Shown piece after piece: positions 9,736-18,609 of a stretch of DNA of 64,000 nucleotides; positions within the stretch are counted from its first letter, which is position 1, and each line of letters begins with the position of its first letter. The notes under the pieces were generated by a model. That model was given only the letters and a program-made list of their open reading frames with translations. It made no database searches and had not been told where the DNA came from. The DNA comes from Henriciella algicola (GTDB lineage Bacteria > Pseudomonadota > Alphaproteobacteria > Caulobacterales > Hyphomonadaceae). The stretch lies in assembly GCF_003576245.1 (NCBI RefSeq), contig NZ_QWGA01000006.1, positions 213,081-277,080 on the forward strand, read 5' to 3'. The position numbers and the translations under genes are program-made.

Positions 9736-9820
9736 TGGTGCCCAGGAGAGGACTCGAACCTCCACGGATTGCTCCACACGGACCTGAACCGTGCGCGTCT
9801 ACCAGTTCCGCCACCTGGGC
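9736..9820 (-). tRNA. tRNA-Leu, anticodon CAG, with encoded CCA
   Basis: On the minus strand the sequence begins GCCCAGG and ends CCTGGGCACCA, giving a 7-bp acceptor stem with encoded CCA. The D-arm is GGCGGAACTGGTAGACGC, the anticodon loop is TTCAGGT between CACGG and CCGTG, the long variable arm marks it as class II, and the T-loop is GTTCGAGTC. All parts fit leucine tRNA. Confidence 0.97.
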
Positions 9821-10014
9821 ACTTTCGGAAGGCGGGTTGATAGGACTGCTGCGCGCTGAGGTCAACGCGAAATTCCAGTGAGATGGGCAGCAAACGGCAA
9901 CTTATTTCTGCGGGCAAAACAGCGCTTGACCCTCCCATGCGTCAGCCCGCTAGCGCTGGGAGATGAACGCCGCCGCAAGAGCAGGCGTCTGATACACCGC
10001 AGGGAGAGACCACC

Positions 10015-10821
10015 ATGTCAGAGACAGACACCGCCGCCAGCGTCCTTTATGAGGTCAAGGATCATATCGCGACCATCACCCTGAACCGGCCAGAGCGGCG
10101 CAATGCGCTCAATTTCGATGCCTATGACCGGCTGGAGCGCGCGCTGCGCCGATCCGTGACTGACGCCGATGTTCGCTGCGTGATCGTGACCGGGGCTGAC
10201 CCCGCTTTCTGTTCTGGCGATGATGTCCGCGAGATCATGGCCGCGCCGAAGCCCAAGGACGCGGCACCAAAGTCCCCAACCGTCCGCCACCAGCCGACCC
10301 CTGCCGCGATGGCTGCGCTGGAATGCGACAAGCCTCTGATTGCGGCCATCAATGGCGCCGCCATCGGCTGGGGCATGGAACTTGCGCTCTATGCCGATAT
10401 CCGCATCGCCTCAGACAAGGCGAAGTTCTCCGAAATGTTCATCAAGCGCGGGCTCGTTTGCGATGTGGGTGGCTTTTACCGCCTGCCCTCGATTGTCGGG
10501 CCAGCCAAGGCCGCCGAGCTACTCTTTACCGGCGACGTCATCGACGCGCAGGAGGCAGAGCGCATCGGCCTCGTCACCCGCACTGTTCCGCATGAGCAGC
10601 TGATGGATGAGGCAAGAGCGCTCGCCGCGCGTATTGCAGAGAACCCGCCGCTCGCGCTTCGCTACATGAAGGAAGGCATCCGCAAGGGGACCTATGGCGA
10701 CCCGCGCGAGCTAGGCGGCTGGGCAATTGAGACTATTCGCGCGCTGATGCAGACCGAGGACCACAAGGAAGGCGTGGCGAGCTTTCTGGAGAAACGCCCG
10801 CCTGCCTTCAAAGGCCGCTAG
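10015..10821 (+). CDS. enoyl-CoA hydratase/isomerase family protein (268 aa)
   Basis: This is a crotonase-fold protein. The N-terminus TITLNRPERRNALN (about residues 19-33) and the oxyanion-hole region AAINGAAIGWGMELALYADI (about 108-127) are diagnostic, followed by the FSEMFIKRGLV segment that carries one of the usual catalytic positions. It hydrates or isomerises enoyl-CoA thioesters in fatty-acid or aromatic-acid degradation; subgroup assignment is not possible from motifs. A GGGAGAG ribosome site precedes the ATG. It is monocistronic: tRNA-Leu lies upstream on the other strand, and its stop overlaps by four bases the end of the convergent membrane-protein gene. Insertions around APKPKDAAPKSPTVRHQ (residues 80-97) differ from classic EchA. 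Confidence 0.9.
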   Translation: MSETDTAASVLYEVKDHIATITLNRPERRNALNFDAYDRLERALRRSVTDADVRCVIVTGADPAFCSGDDVREIMAAPKPKDAAPKSPTVRHQPTPAAMAALECDKPLIAAINGAAIGWGMELALYADIRIASDKAKFSEMFIKRGLVCDVGGFYRLPSIVGPAKAAELLFTGDVIDAQEAERIGLVTRTVPHEQLMDEARALAARIAENPPLALRYMKEGIRKGTYGDPRELGGWAIETIRALMQTEDHKEGVASFLEKRPPAFKGR

Positions 10822-11252
10822 GCTGGTTTTGCGGCGCGCCGGTCGAACACCTCGAACGCCAGCATGCCTGCCGCCATCGCCGCAAGGAAACCGAGCGCTG
10901 GAACGCCGCCAATCGTGAGCGCTGCGATCGCTGGCCCGGGGCAGAGACCGACAAGGCCCCAACCGATGCCGAACAGGACAGCGCCTGTCGCGAGCTTCGC
11001 GTCGACCTTGCGGTTGCCCGGCACCTGGAAGCTCTCTGCCAGAACGGGACGCGGGCGCAGCCAGACGAAGCGATAGCCAATCGCCGTCACGATGAGCGCG
11101 GCGCCCATCACGAAGGCGAGCGACGGGTCCCAATTCCCGAAGAGGTCGAGGAAGGCGATTACTTTTGCCGGGTTGACCATTTGCGAGATAACCAGCCCGA
11201 GACCAAAGGTGAGGCCTGCCAGAAGGGCCATGAGATTACGTGCCATATGCAT
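10818..11252 (-). CDS. YeeE/YedE-type (DUF6691) membrane protein, second half-protein (144 aa)
   Basis: Four or five membrane segments are visible, with the conserved GLVGLCPGPAIAAL motif (about residues 94-107) whose Cys lies in the pore of YeeE/YedE sulfur-compound permeases. The start is the ATG at 11252, which overlaps the stop of the upstream half-protein by one base (TGATG); a longer frame up to 11378 would read through the other gene and is rejected. Together with its partner it probably forms a two-part thiosulfate or sulfide/polysulfide transporter in the inner membrane. Location next to a BigR-type repressor and persulfide dioxygenase supports a sulfur role. The exact transported ion is not shown by the sequence. 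Confidence 0.88.
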   Translation of the reverse strand: MHMARNLMALLAGLTFGLGLVISQMVNPAKVIAFLDLFGNWDPSLAFVMGAALIVTAIGYRFVWLRPRPVLAESFQVPGNRKVDAKLATGAVLFGIGWGLVGLCPGPAIAALTIGGVPALGFLAAMAAGMLAFEVFDRRAAKPA

Positions 11253-11677
11253 CAGGCTCCAATCGGGGGTTTGAGAAGCGCGACGGTCGCCATACCGGCG
11301 GCCATGAACAGCACGACCGACACCATGGACCGCGGCGACAGGCGCGACAGGCCGCAGACGCCATGTCCGCTCGTGCAACCCGAACCGAGCCGCGTGCCAA
11401 AGCCGACCAGCAAGCCGCCAGCAATGATAAGCGGCCAGCCTGCCTCTAAATCAAACGCAGGCTTCTCAGCTGCCGCCAACCAGTAGACGAGCGGCGCCGC
11501 CACCAACCCCAACACAAAGAAGACGCGCCAGCTACGGTCACCCTTGGCCGCGAAGACTGTGCCGGAGAACAGGCCGCTGATCCCCGCGATCCGTCCGTGA
11601 AACGCCATGAGCAGGACGGCAGAGAGGCCAATTAAGGCTCCGCCGATGCTGGCGCTGATAGGTGTGAAATCTTCCAC
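11252..11677 (-). CDS. YeeE/YedE-type membrane protein, first half-protein (141 aa)
   Basis: The protein has four hydrophobic segments and the motif GTRLGSGCTSGHGVCGLSRLS (around residues 92-112), containing the GC-T-SGHG signature Cys typical of the N-terminal half of YeeE/YedE permeases. Single-chain YeeE proteins hold both halves; here the halves are separate overlapping genes, the usual arrangement in alphaproteobacterial sulfide-response loci. It reads away from the ArsR-type regulator gene, and the short divergent region between them (11678-11754) carries an inverted repeat likely to be the repressor's operator. Expression is therefore probably induced by sulfide or persulfide. Confidence 0.88.
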   Translation of the reverse strand: MEDFTPISASIGGALIGLSAVLLMAFHGRIAGISGLFSGTVFAAKGDRSWRVFFVLGLVAAPLVYWLAAAEKPAFDLEAGWPLIIAGGLLVGFGTRLGSGCTSGHGVCGLSRLSPRSMVSVVLFMAAGMATVALLKPPIGA

Positions 11678-11699
11678 TTTCGACTTCCCAAACTAACAA

Positions 11700-11715
11700 T
11701 TTACGCTTATGTAAA
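11700..11715. promoter_or_regulatory. probable operator of the ArsR/BigR-type repressor
   Basis: The inverted repeat TTTAC-N6-GTAAA lies in the 77-base region between the divergent permease and repressor genes, followed by a tandem ATGTAAA ATGTAAA. AT-rich palindromes in this position are known for BigR-like repressors; that this is one is inference. Confidence 0.6.
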
Positions 11716-11754
11716 ATGTAAAGTGACTTTGCGCAAGATGTATCGGACCTCGCT

Positions 11755-12105
11755 ATGATCAAGGATGTGAAAAACATGGAGCCGCTCGCCCGCGAGGCGA
11801 CGACGCTTCTGAAGTCCCTGTCGCATCCGGACCGGCTCATGGTCTGCTGCCAGCTTCGCGGCGGCGAGATGAGTGTTGGCGAACTCGAGATACAGCTCGA
11901 AATTCCCCAGCCCCGGCTCTCGCGGGAACTCGCCAAGCTGCGCGAGGAAGACATCATCTCAGCCCGCCGGGATGGCAAGGTCGTTCACTATTCGCTGGTC
12001 GATGCACGCGTTCATGCGCTGGTCGACGCAATCTGCACGGTGATGCTCGGCTCTAAAGCGGACCCGGACGTCCGCTTCGAGGCTGAGCCCGAAGGAGAAA
12101 AATGA
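11755..12105 (+). CDS. bigR: ArsR-family repressor, BigR/SqrR type (116 aa)
   Basis: The protein is a winged helix-turn-helix regulator of ArsR length. The start of the fold reads LKSLSHPDRLMVCCQL and the recognition region LEIPQPRLSRELAKLREE. It has Cys31 and Cys32 on the first helices and Cys94 in the C-terminal helix. In BigR and SqrR, two similarly placed cysteines form a persulfide-dependent tetrasulfide/disulfide switch that releases DNA. The next gene, overlapping by ATGA, encodes a persulfide-dioxygenase-like enzyme, as in known BigR operons. It should repress both its own operon and the divergent permease genes until sulfide or persulfide accumulates. The gene symbol rests on motifs and context, not on a database match. 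Confidence 0.83.
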   Translation: MIKDVKNMEPLAREATTLLKSLSHPDRLMVCCQLRGGEMSVGELEIQLEIPQPRLSRELAKLREEDIISARRDGKVVHYSLVDARVHALVDAICTVMLGSKADPDVRFEAEPEGEK

Positions 12106-12971
12106 TGAGGAAACCCGACGTAAAAGGCTTCTTTGACGAGGCCACGAACACGATCAGCTATGTGGTCTGGGACAAGGCAACAAAGCAGGCAGCCATCGTC
12201 GACTCGCTGCTCGACTTCGACCAGGCATCCGGCCGCACAAAGACGGATTCGGCGGACGTCATGATCGCATTCGTGAAGGAAGCCGGCCTCACCGTCGACT
12301 GGATCATCGACACCCATGTCCACGCCGACCACCTGACCGCCGCGCCTTACATCAAGAGCCAGCTAGGCGGGCGCACCGGCATCGGTGAGCACATCGCCAC
12401 GGTTCAGAAAGTCTTCGGTGAGATCTTCAATGAAGGCCAAGAATTCCACACCGATGGCAGCCAGTTCGACCATCTGTTCAAGGATGGTGAGACCTACAAG
12501 ATCGGCAATATCGACGCCCGCGCCATCCACACGCCGGGCCACACCCCCGCCTGCATGAGCCACCTGATCGGTGACGCGCTCTTCGTCGGCGATACGATTT
12601 TCATGCCTGACTTCGGCACCGCGCGCTGTGACTTCCCGGGCGGAGACGCCGGCACGCTCTACGACTCGATTCAGAAGCTCTTTGCCCTGCCCGGCGATAC
12701 GCGCGTCTTCCTCTGCCACGACTACAAGGCTCCCGGCCGCGATGAGTATGTGTGGGAGACGACGATCGCCGAGGAGAAGGCGCACAACAAACACGTCCAT
12801 ACGGGCATCTCGAAAGAAGAGTTTGTAAAGATGCGCATCGAGCGCGATGCCACACTCGCCATGCCAAAACTCATCCTGCCATCGGTGCAAATCAATATGC
12901 GCGCTGGCGAAATGCCGCCCGCCGAGGAGAATGGCAAACGCTACATGAAGATCCCGATCAACGCGCTCTAA
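12102..12971 (+). CDS. blh: MBL-fold persulfide dioxygenase-like protein (289 aa)
   Basis: The metallo-beta-lactamase motif DTHVHADHLTA provides H72, H74, D76 and H77. Further ligands follow in HTPGHTPACMS and in the late LCHDY motif, with GDTIFMPDFGTARCDFPGG between, which is the pattern of ETHE1/Blh persulfide dioxygenases rather than glyoxalase II. These mononuclear Fe(II) enzymes oxidise glutathione persulfide to sulfite. Unlike the original Blh description of a fused rhodanese, no rhodanese domain is visible here. It overlaps the repressor gene by 4 bases and is followed 19 bases later by a SulP carrier gene, so the products sulfite/sulfate could be exported or exchanged. Confidence 0.88.
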   Translation: MMRKPDVKGFFDEATNTISYVVWDKATKQAAIVDSLLDFDQASGRTKTDSADVMIAFVKEAGLTVDWIIDTHVHADHLTAAPYIKSQLGGRTGIGEHIATVQKVFGEIFNEGQEFHTDGSQFDHLFKDGETYKIGNIDARAIHTPGHTPACMSHLIGDALFVGDTIFMPDFGTARCDFPGGDAGTLYDSIQKLFALPGDTRVFLCHDYKAPGRDEYVWETTIAEEKAHNKHVHTGISKEEFVKMRIERDATLAMPKLILPSVQINMRAGEMPPAEENGKRYMKIPINAL

Positions 12972-12990
12972 CCCCTTAAGGACGCCGAAC

Positions 12991-14799
12991 ATGGCATTCC
13001 GAGCCGCCAGATATTTCCCCATACTCGAATGGGGCCGCGACTACCGCCGCGACACGCTGATCAACGATCTGATTGCGGCGGTGATCGTGACGATCATGCT
13101 GATCCCGCAATCGCTGGCCTATGCGATGCTGGCGGGCCTTCCGCCTCAGGTCGGGCTCTACGCGTCCATCCTGCCGCTGGTCGCCTATGCCATCTTCGGC
13201 ACCAGCCGGACGCTGGCCGTCGGCCCCGTGGCGATCCTCTCCCTGATGACGGCGGCCGCCGCCAGCAAGATCGCACCACAAGGCAGCGAGGCCTATATAC
13301 AGGCCGCGCTGATCCTCGCTTTCCTGTCAGGGGCGATCCTTCTGGTGCTCGGCCTGTTGCGCGCCGGGTTTCTGGCCAACTTCCTCAGCCACCCTGTCGT
13401 CTCCGGCTTCATCACGGCCTCGGGCATCATTATCGCGGCGTCCCAGCTGAAACACATTCTCGGCATCAATGCAGGCGGCGGAAACCTGCTGGAGATCGTC
13501 ACATCCCTCATTGCCAATGTGGGCGAAACGAACGCGCCGACCTTCATCATCGGCGCCGCCTCGCTCATCTTCCTGTTTGGCTCGCGCAAATTCCTGAAGC
13601 CTGCCCTGATCAAACTTGGCCTGCCGGAAAAAGCCGCAGCCATCATTACGCGCACCGGACCGGTCTTCGCCGTAGTCGCGAGCATCCTCGCCGTCGCATT
13701 CTTTCAGCTTGATGAGGACGGTGTCCGCATCCTCGGAGAGGTGCCGCGCAATCTGCCTGAAATCGGCCTTCCGGCTTTTGACCGCGAAATCTGGATGCAG
13801 CTTTTAGGTTCTGCAGCTCTGATCAGCCTGATCGGTTTCGTGGAGTCGGTCTCGGTGGCCCAGACGCTCGCCGCCAAGCGCCGTCAGCGCGTGGACCCGG
13901 ATCAGGAACTGGTCGGCCTCGGCGTTTCCAGCCTCGCAGCAGGCATCTCGAGTGGCTACCCGGTCACGGGTGGTCTCGCCCGCTCTGCCGTGAACTTTGA
14001 CGCAGGCGCTGAAACCCCGGCCGCAGGCGCTTTCACCGCTGTCGGCATCGGCCTCGCGACCCTCTTTTTGACGCCTTATCTCTTCTTCCTGCCGCAAGCA
14101 GTACTGGCCGCGACCATCATCGTCGCCGTCCTGTCGCTCGTCGACTTCAAGGCGCTCCGCCAGGTCTGGTCCTATTCAAAGTCTGATTTCAGCGCGATGG
14201 CCGCGACCATCCTCGTCACGCTATTCGCTGGTGTGGAGCTTGGCGTGACCACAGGCGTCGGCCTCTCGCTCTTCCTTCATCTCTACAATACCAGCCGCCC
14301 GCACTTTGCCCTCGTCGGACAGGTCCCGGGCACCCACCACTTCCGCAATGTGAACCGCCACCGCGTGGTCATCTCCGACACGGTCCTCACCATCCGGATC
14401 GATGAGAGCCTCTATTTCGCGAATGCCCGCTTTCTTGAGGACACCGCCTATTGCGTGGTCAGCAACAGGCCGGACCTCAAACACCTCGTTCTCATGTGCT
14501 CAGCCGTGAACCGGATCGACGCGAGCGGTCTGGAAAGCCTCGAAGCCATCAATCTCCGGCTTCGGGATGCAGGCATCAAACTCCACCTCTCAGAGGTCAA
14601 AGGCCCCGTCATGGACCGGCTGCAACGCTCGCATTTCCTCGATGAGCTGAGCGGCAATGTCTATCTCAACACCTATGACGCCATGGAGGATTTAGACCTC
14701 GACTGCGTACAGGCCGCCTTTAGCAAGGACGCCAAGACCACCAGCCCCGAAGCCATCCCCTGCCCCTCCCTCACACTTGCAGGACTGGAGCGGGTCTAG
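12991..14799 (+). CDS. SulP-family anion transporter with STAS domain (602 aa)
   Basis: The protein opens with the SulP hallmark segments: DLIAAVIVTIMLIPQSLAYAMLAGLPPQVGLYA is split over two helices (about residues 28-60), followed by GTSRTLAVGPVAILSLM. About 11-12 membrane segments follow, and a C-terminal STAS domain lies at about 455-560 (DASGLESLEAINLRL). SulP proteins carry sulfate, bicarbonate or similar anions. Its operon with repressor and persulfide dioxygenase makes sulfate or sulfite the likely cargo, for removal of oxidation products. It is the last gene of the unit. Confidence 0.92.
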   Translation: MAFRAARYFPILEWGRDYRRDTLINDLIAAVIVTIMLIPQSLAYAMLAGLPPQVGLYASILPLVAYAIFGTSRTLAVGPVAILSLMTAAAASKIAPQGSEAYIQAALILAFLSGAILLVLGLLRAGFLANFLSHPVVSGFITASGIIIAASQLKHILGINAGGGNLLEIVTSLIANVGETNAPTFIIGAASLIFLFGSRKFLKPALIKLGLPEKAAAIITRTGPVFAVVASILAVAFFQLDEDGVRILGEVPRNLPEIGLPAFDREIWMQLLGSAALISLIGFVESVSVAQTLAAKRRQRVDPDQELVGLGVSSLAAGISSGYPVTGGLARSAVNFDAGAETPAAGAFTAVGIGLATLFLTPYLFFLPQAVLAATIIVAVLSLVDFKALRQVWSYSKSDFSAMAATILVTLFAGVELGVTTGVGLSLFLHLYNTSRPHFALVGQVPGTHHFRNVNRHRVVISDTVLTIRIDESLYFANARFLEDTAYCVVSNRPDLKHLVLMCSAVNRIDASGLESLEAINLRLRDAGIKLHLSEVKGPVMDRLQRSHFLDELSGNVYLNTYDAMEDLDLDCVQAAFSKDAKTTSPEAIPCPSLTLAGLERV

Positions 14800-14928
14800 A
14801 AATCAACTCGCTCGAAAGCTGTCCGTTTCGACCTTGTAAACGCTTGTGTGGAGCTGCGGATCGTCGCAAGCTTTCAGCGAGTCCAATGCGAATGCCGAGA
14901 TAACGTCGCCGGACTAGGTGTGGGGGAC

Positions 14929-16686
14929 ATGCAGACACCAGAGCAGACAGACGCGCTACGGATTGAGCTTGAGCAGGCGCGCCTTCTACGTGCGAATGTC
15001 GTTCGCTCGTGCCTGTTTGTTGAAGCGGTAATCATCTATCTGACGATTATGATCGTCGCCTTCGGCAAGACCGAGTTTGCGGCGCTTTGGTTCTGTGTTG
15101 CCTCGGCAATGGTGGCCGTCACCTATGGGCATGCCAGGCTAAATCCGCGCGGCGCGCTCACGGCAAACAACTACAGACGATACTTGCGCGGTCATATTGT
15201 GGTCTGCTCACTGACCGGTTTGATCTGGGCGGCCTTTGCCTGTCTGCAGGTCGATGGGAACGACCTCTTATCGCTCTTTGTCGCCAGCAATATGGTCTTT
15301 GCGATAACCGTTGGCGGCATGCTCCCGGGCTCGGAATACAGGCCAGGCTTCATCGCGCTCGCAAGCTGTACGATCCTGCCCTTCGCCGCCTACTGGATTT
15401 ACGCCCTGGATGGCGGCACGCAAATGGCCGCGATTGGCATCATTCTATACTATCTCTTCGGTATCATGGTCAGCGGCCAGACCGACCGTGACACGCGTGA
15501 CGGCATTATCGCCCGCCGCAATCAGGCGCTGACCGACCAGCTTGTCGAGCGTAACAAGCAGATTGAGAAAGCCAGCGAGGAGCGCACCCGCTTCCTGGCG
15601 GCAACCAGTCATGACCTGTCGCAACCGCTACACGCACAGGGCTTCTTCATCGAAACCCTCCGCAACGAACTGACAAACGGGCGCCAGAAGGAGCTTCTCG
15701 ATCAGATTGACGCAACCCGGCAAGGGTTGAGCGACCTGTTGCGCGGCATCGTCGATATCACGCGGATCGATAGCGGCGCGGTCGTGCCAGACGTGCAGCC
15801 GGTGGATGTCTCGGCCATACTCTCACCGCTGCTGCAGCAGTTTGCGACGCAAGCCGAAATCGAAGGCCTGAGCTTTGAAACTGAAACGCCTCAGGTTTTC
15901 GCGAAAACTGACCCTGTGCTGCTCAGCCGGATCATCGCCAATCTGCTGTCGAATGCACTCCGTTACACACCGGTGCCCGGCAAGGTTATCCTGAGGCTCG
16001 AAACTGCCGAGAATAGACCGGTCATCGAGATTGCGGATACGGGGCCAGGGATACCGAAGGATCTGCAAGACAGTGTCTTCGAAGAATATGTGCGGCTCAC
16101 CCCCACTGGCCAGTCGGCGAAGCCCGGCCTCGGCCTCGGGCTTTCCATCGTCAAGCGCTTGGCCTCCCTCCTCGATATTGAGTTGAGGCTCGACTCTGCG
16201 TCCGGACAGGGGACACGCTGGTTGCTCGCCCTGCCCGAAGCGCATGCAGCGGCCGTTATCCCTCATGAGCGACCGCAAAAGCCCGCATCTTTTGACGCTG
16301 CCCCGTTTTGCGTCGTCATCGACGATATGAAACCCGTAAGAGACGGAATGAACGCGCTCCTGACCAGTTGGGGCTGCCGGACTTACACCGCCGCGAATGG
16401 GCTGCAAGCGGCCAAGCTACTCAGCGCGAGCGCGCAATCACCCGACATCCTGCTCGTCGACCGGCGTCTCGGCGCCGGGCTTGACGACGGCGTTGAGGTG
16501 ATCAGGCAATTGCGGGATCTGGCAGGACAGCAAACACCTGCCATTCTCATGACCGGTGACATCGCGAACATAGAAGATGAGGTTTCAGGGCTTGGCATAC
16601 AGGTCATGCTGAAACCCGTGGCACCCGACGATCTGCGCAACATGCTGCGCAAACTGCTCATCAGCTCAGACAAACAGTTCGCCTGA
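14929..16686 (+). CDS. hybrid sensor histidine kinase (about 585 aa)
   Basis: Domain order is a membrane region of about six helices with no large periplasmic loop (residues 15-185), a HisKA domain with the phosphorylated His in ATSHDLSQPLHAQGFF (H about 228), an HATPase domain (LLSNALRYTP, DTGPGIP, GLGLGLSIVKRL), and a receiver domain at the C-terminus (VVIDDMKPVRDG, LLVDRRLGAGLDDG). The SHDLSQPLHA H-box belongs to the family often paired with LuxR-type regulators. An alternative GTG start at 14848 exists; ATG at 14929 has a GGGGGA ribosome site. The next gene, convergent and 20 bases away, encodes a LuxR-type response regulator and is the likely partner. The signal is unknown. Confidence 0.9.
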   Translation: MQTPEQTDALRIELEQARLLRANVVRSCLFVEAVIIYLTIMIVAFGKTEFAALWFCVASAMVAVTYGHARLNPRGALTANNYRRYLRGHIVVCSLTGLIWAAFACLQVDGNDLLSLFVASNMVFAITVGGMLPGSEYRPGFIALASCTILPFAAYWIYALDGGTQMAAIGIILYYLFGIMVSGQTDRDTRDGIIARRNQALTDQLVERNKQIEKASEERTRFLAATSHDLSQPLHAQGFFIETLRNELTNGRQKELLDQIDATRQGLSDLLRGIVDITRIDSGAVVPDVQPVDVSAILSPLLQQFATQAEIEGLSFETETPQVFAKTDPVLLSRIIANLLSNALRYTPVPGKVILRLETAENRPVIEIADTGPGIPKDLQDSVFEEYVRLTPTGQSAKPGLGLGLSIVKRLASLLDIELRLDSASGQGTRWLLALPEAHAAAVIPHERPQKPASFDAAPFCVVIDDMKPVRDGMNALLTSWGCRTYTAANGLQAAKLLSASAQSPDILLVDRRLGAGLDDGVEVIRQLRDLAGQQTPAILMTGDIANIEDEVSGLGIQVMLKPVAPDDLRNMLRKLLISSDKQFA

Positions 16687-16706
16687 GCTGCAGACTGCGG
16701 AATGGG

Positions 16707-17357
16707 TTAGATGAGGCCCAGTTGTTGAGCGCGCTGCACACATTCGGTGCGCCGGCTGACGCCCAACTCAACGAAGATGTATTTCAGATGCGTCTTGACG
16801 GTGTTTTCGCTGATCGACAGCGCACGCGCGATCTCGCTGTTCTGCCCGCCTCCACATAGCAGTTTCAGCACTTCTATCTGGCGGTCACCGAGCTTGGGAA
16901 GATCTGGGAACCTGTCGATATCGGTATCCGCCATACCGGCACCCGAAGAGGCCTCGCTGAAATCCTTAAAACCGAACGAGTGGGCGCGCACATAATCGAC
17001 AGCATTGCTCAAGGCGCGGCTGCCCTGAGATTTGTGAATGAAACCATTCGCGCCAACAGCCTGCATCTCGGCGATGGGCGGTGCGGAATTGATGCCCGAC
17101 AACATAAGCACCGGGATGCGCGAGCCCTGCCTGCGGATCGTATCGACGAAGGCGAGGCCGTTCATCTCGCTCATGATGAGGTCGCAGATGATTAAATCGA
17201 ACTTGGCCCCACGCGACAGACTATCCAGAATGGATGAGGCTTCCGTAACAGTATCGACCGTGAAGCTCGGAAAATCGCGCTGCACGATGAGCGCGAGCCC
17301 CTGCAAGAACAGGTCGTGATCGTCGATGATCGCGATGGTGCCTGCGCGCTCTGCCAA
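16707..17357 (-). CDS. LuxR/NarL-type response regulator (216 aa)
   Basis: The receiver domain (about residues 7-125) has the acidic pair at 12-13 (AIIDDHD), the phosphoryl acceptor Asp59 (LIICDLIMS) and the late Lys in FIHKSQGS. The C-terminal DNA-binding domain is at about 150-212 (GDRQIEVLKLLCGGGQNSEIARAL, SENTVKTHLKYIF). It is convergent with the hybrid kinase gene, which likely phosphorylates it through its receiver domain or a separate phosphotransfer protein. Upstream of its start is a 240-base stretch to the IclR gene with no other feature seen, presumably its promoter. Target genes are not apparent. Confidence 0.92.
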   Translation of the reverse strand: MAERAGTIAIIDDHDLFLQGLALIVQRDFPSFTVDTVTEASSILDSLSRGAKFDLIICDLIMSEMNGLAFVDTIRRQGSRIPVLMLSGINSAPPIAEMQAVGANGFIHKSQGSRALSNAVDYVRAHSFGFKDFSEASSGAGMADTDIDRFPDLPKLGDRQIEVLKLLCGGGQNSEIARALSISENTVKTHLKYIFVELGVSRRTECVQRAQQLGLI

Positions 17358-17595
17358 ACCGGTAAACCCTCGCCTCTGAAGCGACTGCGCTACGTCGAAC
17401 TGTAATCAGTATTACAGTTTCTAGTATATCTGCATTTAAAGGTCAGCAAGAATTGAGCCAGATGCGTCAAAACGCTCTGTTATTGAACTTTACGCTGAAT
17501 TCGACCCTCTGACATTTCGAAGTATAGCGCTCGGCTGCTTGGCACCGGCGGTAGCGAAGAAGCTTTAGTGCCTCACGTCTTGCAGGTGATCGGCG

Positions 17596-18444
17596 TCAGA
17601 AACTCGGTCCGGTCACGAAGGACCGATTGATCTTCGCAACGGCATCCTGAAGCTTTGGAGCAAGTTGTCCGCGCATCTCCTCGACAGAGAAACGTACCGA
17701 TGGACAGCATGCATTGAGCGCTGCGATGACGCGATTGTTCACGTCACGTATCGGCACCGAAATCGAGCGCACGCCAGGCTCAAGCTCTTCATCAACGAGT
17801 GAGTAGCCAAGCTGCCGGGTCTCCATGAGTATTTCGCGGAGGCGCACCTTGGAAACGACGGTATTGGACTGAAACTGCTTGAGGTTCACCCGCGCCAGAT
17901 ACTGCTCCTGCACCTCTTCGCTCTCATAGGCGAGCAGGACGCGTCCCGTAGACACCGCATAGGCAGGCAATCTTTTGCCCACATTGTAGCTGACGGCCAT
18001 GACCTGATCAGGCGTGGACCGCGCCAGATACGTAACATCGTCACCTGTCAGAACGGCAGTGAAGATCGACTCCTGCGTCGACTGGCTGAGCTCGTTCATG
18101 ATCGGCTGGACGACTTCCAGCATGCCAACTGAGGACAGGGCTGAATAACCGAGCTGCAGGACTTTCGGGCGGAGCGAAAAAACACGGTCTGTTTTCTCTG
18201 CGTAACCCTCACGAACCAGCGTCAGCAGAATGCGGCGCGCAGAAGCACTCGTCATGCCTGTCGCTTTCGCCACCTCGCTCAAAGTCATTCTCGGCGTGTA
18301 GCGTGTAAATGCGCAGATGACGTCGAGGCCTCGCGCCAATGTCGCAACATAGTCGCGATCATTATCATCAATTTGATCGTTTATATTATCTGTCACGAGT
18401 CCCTCTCTCGCAAATATAGCTAGCTGGTTTCGCGCTTCGTTCAA
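17596..18444 (-). CDS. IclR-family transcription regulator (282 aa)
   Basis: An N-terminal winged helix-turn-helix (about residues 32-95: MTLSEVAKATGMTSASARRI) precedes the IclR effector domain (LPAYAVSTGRVLLAYE; SISVPIRDVNNRVIAALNACCPS). The effector domain reads closest to the PcaR/PcaU branch. The first 28 residues are poorly conserved in look and the true start could be slightly downstream. It lies at the downstream end of the large receptor gene and in the same orientation, next to the peptidase module. It is therefore a plausible regulator of the divergent receptor and hydrolase operons, whose shared promoter region lies at 21625-21983. Confidence 0.9.
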   Translation of the reverse strand: MNEARNQLAIFAREGLVTDNINDQIDDNDRDYVATLARGLDVICAFTRYTPRMTLSEVAKATGMTSASARRILLTLVREGYAEKTDRVFSLRPKVLQLGYSALSSVGMLEVVQPIMNELSQSTQESIFTAVLTGDDVTYLARSTPDQVMAVSYNVGKRLPAYAVSTGRVLLAYESEEVQEQYLARVNLKQFQSNTVVSKVRLREILMETRQLGYSLVDEELEPGVRSISVPIRDVNNRVIAALNACCPSVRFSVEEMRGQLAPKLQDAVAKINRSFVTGPSF

Positions 18445-18561
18445 TTCCCTCGATTGATCGGTCGAAAGGCAACAGCAGCTTATCCTGACATTTTTTCTAC
18501 CATAATTTCAGGATAATTCATGTCAGCGCTTCCAGTCGGAGCCGCTGGCCGGCAAAGGATC

Positions 18562-18583
18562 GGGGGCGCAGAGCTGCGCCCCC
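18562..18583 (-). terminator. GC-rich hairpin after the large receptor gene
   Basis: A perfect inverted repeat (18562-18571 with 18574-18583) follows the receptor stop at 18610 on the minus strand. The T run behind it is short, so termination may be partial. Confidence 0.55.
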
Positions 18584-18609
18584 AACCAGATTGGTTAATC
18601 CAACTCGCC

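Noticed and set aside
11253..11378. upstream extension of the second YeeE half-protein
   Set aside because: It is out of frame with the first half-protein and reads arginine-rich noise; the ATG at 11252 with TGATG overlap is the clear start.
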